Source: Schizonepeta tenuifolia
Lineage: Eukaryota; Streptophyta; Magnoliopsida; Lamiales; Lamiaceae
NCBI GenBank assembly: GCA_029490685.1
Contig: JANLIY010000032.1
Location: 222,573-286,572, forward strand
Length of the DNA: 64,000 nt
Direction: 5' to 3'
Positions 56,939 through 64,000 of the stretch are shown one piece after another. The notes beneath the pieces were generated by a model. The model saw nothing but the letters and a program-made list of their open reading frames with translations, was not told where the DNA came from and searched no databases. Position 1 is the first letter of the stretch, and every line of letters begins with the position of its first letter. A program made the translations under genes and the position numbers.

Positions 56939-58897
56939 TTAAAACACAGTTATAAAGCGATAAGTAAACATTTTCTAGCATCGCTCATTTGATTTGATAT
57001 ATAGAAAAGCCAACCTTTAGGCGATTACAGAACTAAAACACGAGCTTCCGTCTTTGATCTTCCGTCCTGTCTTCTAAAGTCGACTTCCTCCTTTGAAAGC
57101 AAATAATCAAACTTTTAATAAATGGTCGAGACAAAAAGGAAAAAGAAAATCGAATTTGTTTTATGACTTTTAGGCTTTTGCACTTAACTACATTCTTTTG
57201 ATTAACGAATAAACGAGACTCGAACATTTCTCGTTTATAAACTAACTCGGTTCCTTTACTCAACACTTAGGTCAGTTAATATCAGGAGTCGATAACTTAT
57301 AACGACTTAGAAGTTCACAAGGATCAAAGTTAAAGAGAATTCAACTTAAGAAATTAGGCTTGCGAAAGTTTCTGCACAAGATAGAAGTTCTGGAGTACAT
57401 ACAGAACAGAATTCTGCGAAAAAGAGGATCAAATTGGTACCAAACGAAAGCTAGGATGTCTAGTTTACTGTCCAATTTACGGATCTTGATTTCATTAAGC
57501 GAGTAGAAAGTTATGACAGTTTCTGTAACGTATCTCAAAACAGTCCGAGTGAAACCCTAGGTGCTCGTAAGATTCGACGCACGATTCCCTAGGTTCGATC
57601 AATGCTATACAACCTTTAAGCTCACGAAATTATTATCTTTTTACATTAAAGACACTTGCTCCTTTGTCGTGAATACTTCACATCTCTTGATTAAACAAAC
57701 GGCGAGCATTTCCTCGTCTTTTTCAACTAACCAATTACTAAACCAAATTCCAATTCAATTTCCATTTCAAAATCAAATTCACGTTTCAAACTTCTAACTT
57801 TAATCTTCTAACTTCTATATTCATTTCTCGAATGAAAATATTGTCAACTACAATCTCGTTTATTAAACGACAACAACCATTAATATCAAATTGATTTTCC
57901 TTATTCGACTTTCCTATCGGCATTTAAATTCGATTTCTCGTCTCTTGCCGATATTTCAACTTCTTTAGAATTCGTTCAAATTTTCCGATTATGTTCCTTG
58001 ATTACTAAGATTAACGAATATTCAAACCATAAACCTAAATCATTATCCAATCTCGACTTATCGATGATTCTTCGTCTCTTACTAAAATTTCATTATTTTC
58101 CGATTTTGCTCAAACTTTTCACTAACGTTCATCAACTACCAAGATTCACTAATATGAAAACCATATACTCAAATTATTATCAAATCTTAACTTATCGTCG
58201 GTTATTCGTCTATTATGATTTCTATTTTATTTTTAGAAAAATCCAATTAAATTATATAATCATCTATACACTTACTACATCTCATTTATATCATTACATA
58301 AACCAAATCATAACAATTTCTCCATCAAAACCCTATTTCTTTCTCTCTTACATTTTGGTTTCTATTTTTAGAAAAAACTCAATTAATTCATACACTCATC
58401 TATCAATCCATAGAGCAATAATCCACCAATCAATCATAAAAAAAAATTAAACTAAACATTAAACCCCTAATTCCCTTAAATTTTCGGTATTCACAAAATT
58501 ATTAGGAGGATGATTTCCCCATGATTTCTATCCATGAAATCCATTCCTAAACATCTAATAGCATGTATTAATCATAGAAAATCATGTTTCTTCTTCCCCA
58601 AATTTTCGAAAAAAAAAACAATATTGAGGGAAAGCAGTTTTGTTCGGTTCAATCCGTAGAGAAAGTTCTTACCTTGTCGATTATGGACTCGGAAATAAGA
58701 TCGATTGGTAGATGAATGACTTGTGGAGCTTTGAAAGCTTGAAGAACTCAACAATGGAGGATTGAGAGAGATGAGAGAAAAGAGAGAGAGGGGAGGAGGC
58801 AAAAAAGGGAGAGAGAAGAAGAGAGATGATGAGGTGTTAAGTTAATTAATAATTAAATTTTTATTTTAACGACGGAAGAAATATCTGGGGTATTACA

Positions 58898-59085
58898 TTA
58901 TCATCCCAACAACTTTATTCCTATTTTTTGGTCAATACCACCTCTTTTTTGTCATTACCATTATTTTTTTGTCATTATCTCACTAACCCTCAAATACGTC
59001 TTTATTCCACCAACTACCACTTTTCAGCTTTTCTTAAATCCCTTGCCAGACCCCAAATGGGTCATCTTAAATTGGACGGAGGGAG
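58898..59085. mobile_element. Mariner-type MITE, right part
   Basis: It starts with the TTATC target duplication of G1 and ends with GGACGGAGGGAG followed by TA. With 36763-36928 it makes one MITE of about 350 bp. Confidence 0.85.
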
Positions 59086-59127
59086 TATATGAATTAATCC
59101 ACAAAAAGATAATTATTATATTATATA

Positions 59128-60388
59128 TGTCACACCCCGACTCCCGAGGTGCGACTTACGAACAACAACACAACTTAACCAACTAACCATCACTCAAATA
59201 CGGGGAACATGCTCGGGGAAACATTAATGAAAAGCAAACGCATACGAATAAGGTTATTCAAGACATAATGAAGCAATAACCGAGCATTTCAAATCAGATA
59301 TCAACAAGGATATAATAAGTACTTCAAGTTGAGGAGAACGAGATTCAACAAACATTAAAACCATCGAGCACATTGCTCGAAATCCAAAAACAAGTATCAA
59401 AGTGTTTCAACAGACTTTCATTTCAAAAGAGTTGCAGCGGAAACTTGACTCAATTCCCAACATTCACACGTATGAAGACGTGCAAATGCCAGTCCGACAT
59501 ATCTGGGGTATCAACAAACATTCACACGTATGAAGACGTGCAATTCCCAACATTCTATTCGACTCAACCAAAAACACCACAACACCAAGCGTCCATGCCA
59601 TCACCATCCTGTCAACCTGCACGTTTTAGAAATACACGCAGGGCTGAGTACTTCGTACTCAGTGAACACATGCCGAAAGCAATTGGAAAAAGATGCTCTT
59701 AAGGCTATATCAATTGAACTTGCCTTGCCGAAACATCACAAGCATCTATACGAGTTAAAACGGTTTTACTTGTGCATGCTAAAACATTTTCTTTTAAATA
59801 GACTGCGCAGTCAAATATAACATATACTTAACAGTATGCATCATCTGTCATAAATTCACTCACTGTGCCAAGAAGTAGGCCTCCTTCTCGAGCACTGTGA
59901 CCGGCCTAACCGAAGCAAGGCTCACGGTCACCTCAACATTTAACATACCACACGTGGGTTTCCTGCTTTTCACAGGATGATAATAATCTCAAGCAAATAG
60001 ATGATAACACATACCAAACTCAATAAAAACGGCAAGTCAATCGTATTTAAAAATCACATAATAATACTTAATAGCATAATAACATTCATCGATAGTTTTG
60101 GTTCAGAAAAGCCCACCTGACTTGCGAAGATTCTAGCTAGGCGATTTAAAGGCTATTGTCCTGGCTTATCTTTCCGTCCGGCTTGATCCTTCACAGTTCG
60201 ACATCGAAAAGGAGATAAGATACTACGCAAGACGGATATTAGACGTTGGTCTTGACTGAAGGAATTCTATATGAGTCGATTTTCTCAAAACTATTTTTTT
60301 CTAAGACAATCTCGTATTCTCGTCTTTAAGCCATTGACTCTACTCGATAATTGGTTAATACTACTAACCAATGTCTTAGCACTTCTGT
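59128..60388 (-). repeat. Gypsy family-2 LTR fragment, minus orientation
   Basis: It starts TGTCACACCCCGACT and aligns in reverse with about the last 1.3 kb of 43971-48173. It contains hairpin copy 7 and a direct repeat of CATTCACACGTATGAAGACG (about 59461 and 59520). It stops where the G2 LTR region begins. A frame at 59373-59820 on plus is a by-product. Confidence 0.75.
59612..59680 (-). promoter_or_regulatory. Conserved LTR double hairpin, copy 7 (family 2)
   Basis: Stem CTGAGTAC / GTACTCAG with loop TTC, and outer CCTGC / GCAGG, as in the other family-2 copy. Confidence 0.65.
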
Positions 60389-60401
60389 AATGCCCCAGAA
60401 A
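60389..60401. other. Junction remnant resembling a plus-strand gypsy LTR start
   Basis: TGTAATGCCCCAG resembles the start of these LTRs in plus orientation and is cut after 13 bases by the G2 LTR. AGAAA at 60397-60401 may be the left target duplication of G2, but its right end is outside the window. Confidence 0.35.
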
Positions 60402-63400
60402 TGTCACAGCCCCAAATCCCGAGGGACGGCAGAAGCCGGGGTGCGATTGGGGTTGGATTAAAGAAGCGGGGAAGAAGGGGGCTAACTGACTAAGCATACA
60501 TGAAAGGCATCAAATACTCAATGAACAATACTCGAATATAATAAAGAAAGAGTTAATCACGAGTGATTACTCGACAAAAGTACAGGATAGTAACTAAGAT
60601 CAAATTACAGACTTACACTATAGAGTTTTGTTCAATAAACGGATTCTCAAAAGACTTAGAGTTTTGCAGCGGAAGAGTCCTAACTAAAGCATCCTATCTT
60701 TTCAACTCAACTTCAACCGTTGCCGCTCACGTCGCTTCAACCTGCACATTTAGAAAACAATGCAGGGCTAAGTACAAAAGTACTTAGTGGGCACGATGCC
60801 GAAAGCATAATCATAGGTATAGATAAATATGGCATTTCATAATTGTAGCACATCGGGGTTTTGTTGAAAAGAGGCCCGTGTCTACTAAACATTTTCTGAC
60901 TCTTTTTCTCAATTTAGCTTGCAAGCATTTTTCTGGTATGCTACGTTCAATCTTGACCAATTCTCATTCACCGTGGCTGGTACCCCTCAACAGGATATCA
61001 TATACACCATAGGTTACAAAGTGCACTAACTCTGGAAAGCACTTAGCAGCTAACTCAGAGCCGATCGTTAGTTAACCTAGTTAGATTAACTCTAAATCTG
61101 GAAAACACGGATGCTAACTCAGATAGGTACAAGAGAACTCACATAAAACATAAAACAGTTCATGCCATAATTATCACTTTGAAAACACATATATCAAAGC
61201 GATAAAGAAAGATTTTCCGAGCATTGCTCGTTTTATTTTATATATAAAAGCCCACCTCGTAATACAGAACCAAGAAGTACTAGCTTCCAATCTTCGGATC
61301 TTCCGTCCTTTCTTTACTGCTGGCATCCTCCTTCATCGTAAAATAATAATACTTAAAATTGATTCATAAAAGATAATCGATCAAAGAAACTCGAAAAAGG
61401 TTTTAGTCGTTTCATTCTTTAGGCATTTGCACGCTTACTAGATTCATTTTACTTAAACGGGAACGAGACTCGAACAAATCCCGTTTCGAACTCGAAAGGT
61501 CTCATACTCGATTCTTAGGTCAGTAGAGAGGGTAGTCGATAGCTTAATACGACTTAAAAGATCAAAAGGAACTAAGTTGGAAAAGAAATCAACTTAGGAA
61601 AATAAGTTTTAATTCATTAGACGATTTAGTAATTTCTCGCTTAACTAAACTTCTTTACGTGAACGGATAAGAGGTACCAACCCGTCTTGGTTAGAACTCA
61701 AGGCTCCTTTCTTGACTCTAGGGTCAGTAGGGAGATAGTCGTTAGTTATTACGGCTTAAACGATCGAAAGAAACTAAGTTGCGAACGAAACAACTTAGAA
61801 GAATGAAAACTGAAAAATTCACTGCACAAGGCAGTAACTCTGGGGACTGCCCAGAACAGGGGAACTGGAAACAGGGGATGAGCCTTCTACCGTTGGAAAG
61901 TTTGGGATGTCTAGTTTACGTTCCAAATTACGGATTGCAAATCTGATAAACGAGCTAGAAGTTATTACAGTTTCCGGCGAGGGTCGCAAAACTGCCGCAC
62001 TAACCCTAGTTGCTTGATGGAAATGACGTATAACGTCTTAGGTTCGTTCTAAGTTCTCGAATTCGATTTCTTATGAAACTTGACCCTCAAGGCAGTCATC
62101 ACGTACTCCCGTACGTGATGAACTCTTTCTCAAATCTCGTCCAATAGCACGACGTTCTAAATGTCGGCTTTCAACTAACATGTACTAAACCAAAGCAAGT
62201 TATCAAATTTCTCGTTCTAGTTCTCGACTATCACTACAACTCATATTATATTAGCTCGAAAGATCATGACATCAACTACAAAATCGTTCTCAAGTCCATC
62301 ATAAACAATATTATCAAGTTAGAATTCTCATTCGACTTCTCGGTTATTAATTACGTCTAATTGTTCGTCTCTTACACAATTTTCAAAGTTGTCGGATTTC
62401 GTTCAAATTTTACGTCATTAAACAACATCTAATGAGAATCACTTTCATGCATATAATCATTTCATATCAACACTATATTTCAACTTACGACGAGTTCTTC
62501 GTCTCTTACATCCCACAAAATATTTTTAGAAAAATCTAAATAAATTCCTATCAACAATTAATACCAATTACAACCTTATTCCATCAACCAAACATCATCT
62601 AAATCAAACACATGAAAACCCCTAATTTTCTCAAGATTTTCGGTATTAATACATGGATTAAGAGAGTGATTTTCTTCATCAATTAACATCATTTAACTCT
62701 TAATCATCCTATTATAACATCAATTGATCAAATGAAATCCAATTATACATTAAAAAGCAAATTCCCCAATTTTAAACCTCAAACCCTAAATCGGTTTCAA
62801 TCAAACAAAGGGCTTTCGATTTCTCTTGTTTCTAATCACTAATTAAACTCTTCCTAAGCATGTTTATAACATCAATTGAAGAATCCCAAAAATCCTACCA
62901 ATTGCCCTAAATTTTCGGTAATTACATAGTGTTAGGGTTCATGATTTTTCTTCAATTTCAATCCTAGAATTCACATCCAAACACTTCTAATTTCACTAAT
63001 CGAAGATCAAAACATCTAGTTCATCAATCCTAAATTTTCGATCAAAAAGACAAATAAAAGAAAAGGATTTTGGATGGATAGAATTAAAGAGGAGATAAAT
63101 ACCTTGAGCTTTAACAAAGGAAGAATTAAACTTGATGGAGGATTGGAGACTTGAATGATTTTTCTTGTCCAAGAACTAGTACTCTTCAATGGAAGAAATG
63201 AAGAAAAGAGAGAGTGTATGTAATGTGTGTGTGGATCGGTTTTGGGGGGGGTGGGGAAAGGAAGTGACGAAGATGACTAACTAGCTTAGATATTTCTAAT
63301 TAAAGACTTAGGTGTAAAGGGTGAATAGTAAAACAATAGGTGTCACATATTATACTATATAAAATCAAATATCAAGCCTATGTGAGAGGAGGAAGGTCGG

Positions 63401-63882
63401 CTATGAGAGGGAAGGGAGGGAAAATACGCGCTTTTCCGACGCGCTACGACGTTACGGAAATCGAACGACGAAAAACGTAGCTCGTCACAAAATTGTCACG
63501 ATCCGATTCGACCAAAAATTCTAACGTACTAAACTTAATCGGAAAATAAAATTTATAAAATTAATTCTAATAAAAACTCGGGATGACACAGTCCGAGTTT
63601 CATCCGGAAAATCATAAAAACGAACTTTCTCGGGCGAGTTCGTATCGCGATTTCGTGAATGTAAAAATCAGACGGTTTTCCGTTCTGAGTTCACGAACTA
63701 AAAACTTTTCGTACGCGCTAACCCTAAATACAGTAGTTGTCTAGCTGACTTCCGTAATTTATTTTTGGAAACGGATTTGGCCGTTAGTCTTAGAATTCAA
63801 AATCGTAAACTTAGGCGTGCAAAGCCATTTATTTTATTAACTTTAAATTTTTGAGATCGTAAGGAATTTCCGGGGCATTACA
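60402..63882 (-). repeat. 3' LTR of gypsy element G2 (3,481 bp)
   Basis: It begins TGTCACAGCCCC and ends GGGGCATTACA on plus, and is closely related to 53566-56938. It is followed by a purine tract and the end of pol, so it is a 3' LTR and not a solo LTR. No gene lies inside. Confidence 0.92.
60738..60804 (-). promoter_or_regulatory. Conserved LTR double hairpin, copy 8
   Basis: Stem CTAAGTAC / GTACTTAG with a 4-base loop and CCTGCA / TGCAGG. It lies about 336 bp from the LTR end. Confidence 0.65.
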
Positions 63883-63893
63883 TCCTACCCCCC
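63883..63893 (-). promoter_or_regulatory. Polypurine tract of gypsy G2
   Basis: AGGGGGGTAGGA-type tract on the minus strand, between the pol stop and the LTR. Confidence 0.8.
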
Positions 63894-64000
63894 TTACGAA
63901 AAATCTCGTCCCGAAATTTGCATACCTTCTGCAAAAAGATGAGGATATCGCTCCTTCATCTTCTCCTCGAGTTCCCACGTGGCTTCTTCTTGCCCGTGGT
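63894..64000 (-). CDS. pol: G2 pol C-terminus (chromodomain-like tail), cut by the window edge
   Basis: The minus strand reads HGQEEATWELEEKMKERYPH and ends GMQISGRDFS with TAA at 63894-63896. It is nearly the same as the end of G1 pol and typical of Tekay/Del chromoviruses. It is open over the 35 codons visible; the rest lies beyond 64000. Strand and context with the adjoining LTR are consistent. Confidence 0.88.
   Translation of the reverse strand, partial: HGQEEATWELEEKMKERYPHLFAEGMQISGRDFS

Larger units (their letters stand above)
36929..58897 (-). mobile_element. Gypsy element G1: full-length Tekay/Del-like chromovirus with three secondary insertions
   Basis: LTRs (TGTCACAG...GGTATTACA on plus) flank gag, protease, RT, RNase H, integrase and a chromodomain-like tail on the minus strand. 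The primer site matches initiator Met tRNA, and TTATC is duplicated outside. Insertions inside G1: organellar DNA (37692-39086), a family-2 solo LTR (43971-48173) and a family-1 solo LTR (53566-56938). Without them G1 is about 13 kb, with LTRs near 3.2 kb. The gene order RT-RNase H-integrase and the C-terminal motif VKVLWNHHGQEETTWE place it in the Tekay/Del chromovirus group. Confidence 0.95.
52777..58897 (-). repeat. 5' LTR of gypsy G1, interrupted by a solo LTR and carrying a 485-bp deletion
   Basis: 52777-53565 and 56944-58897 together align with the 3' LTR. Near 58850 it lacks about 485 bp that the 3' LTR has between two TTAATT words (40952-40957 and 41437-41442). Near 57409-57448 it keeps about 40 bp that the 3' LTR lacks. 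Apart from these the pair is very similar by eye. Confidence 0.94.

Noticed and set aside
1..64000. CRISPR array or bacterial-type operon
   Set aside because: No regularly spaced short repeats with unique spacers exist. The repeats are LTRs, microsatellites and degenerate words of a plant genome.

Overview
This window is plant nuclear DNA made almost entirely of LTR retrotransposons nested in one another. I see no intact host gene. Copia and gypsy proteins, CACTA and mariner-type termini, and a block carrying plastid trnI-GAU and psbB pieces all point to a land plant. The element style suggests a dicot, possibly an asterid, but that is a guess. Nearly all coding sequence lies on the minus strand and is broken by stop codons and frameshifts.

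Left third (1-26016): an older repeat (1-1087, resuming at 26012) was split by copia element A (1088-26011, target duplication GTGAA). A was then split by a second member of its own family, copia B (5776-19484, target duplication CAGCC), in the same orientation. Both have TG...CA LTRs, an initiator-Met-tRNA primer site and a purine tract. Their order is gag, pol, then a large extra reading frame of roughly 1,100 codons between pol and the 3' LTR, preceded by its own promoter-like spacer. B keeps gag, protease, integrase, RT and RNase H in decayed form. A has lost protease and integrase in one deletion whose junction holds an 87-bp copy of nearby sequence.

Middle (about 26130-36760): a half LTR of gypsy family 1 on the plus strand abuts a family-2 gypsy LTR on the minus strand. 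The latter is interrupted by a family-1 solo LTR (TSD GTTAT) and by a GC-richer, mitochondrion-like insert. AT-rich DNA follows, with microsatellites, a GGGTACC-rich transposon-like stretch and a single CACTA terminus.

Right part (36763-59085): a short mariner-type MITE (CTCCCTCCGTCC termini) was split by gypsy element G1 (36929-58897, TSD TTATC), a Tekay/Del-like chromovirus with LTRs of about 3.2 kb. G1 was hit three times: a 1,395-bp organellar mosaic in its 3' LTR, a 4.2-kb family-2 solo LTR inside its reverse transcriptase (TSD ATAAC), and a 3.4-kb family-1 solo LTR in its 5' LTR (TSD TTAAA). After the MITE come a family-2 LTR fragment and the 3' LTR plus pol tail of another gypsy element (G2) that leaves the window.

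The two most interesting signals are (1) the conserved extra copia reading frame with a spacer that resembles LTR U3, and (2) a small double hairpin present in all eight gypsy LTR copies that cover the region. The hairpin stem changes are compensatory between two otherwise diverged LTR families. Alignments and LTR comparisons were made by eye.
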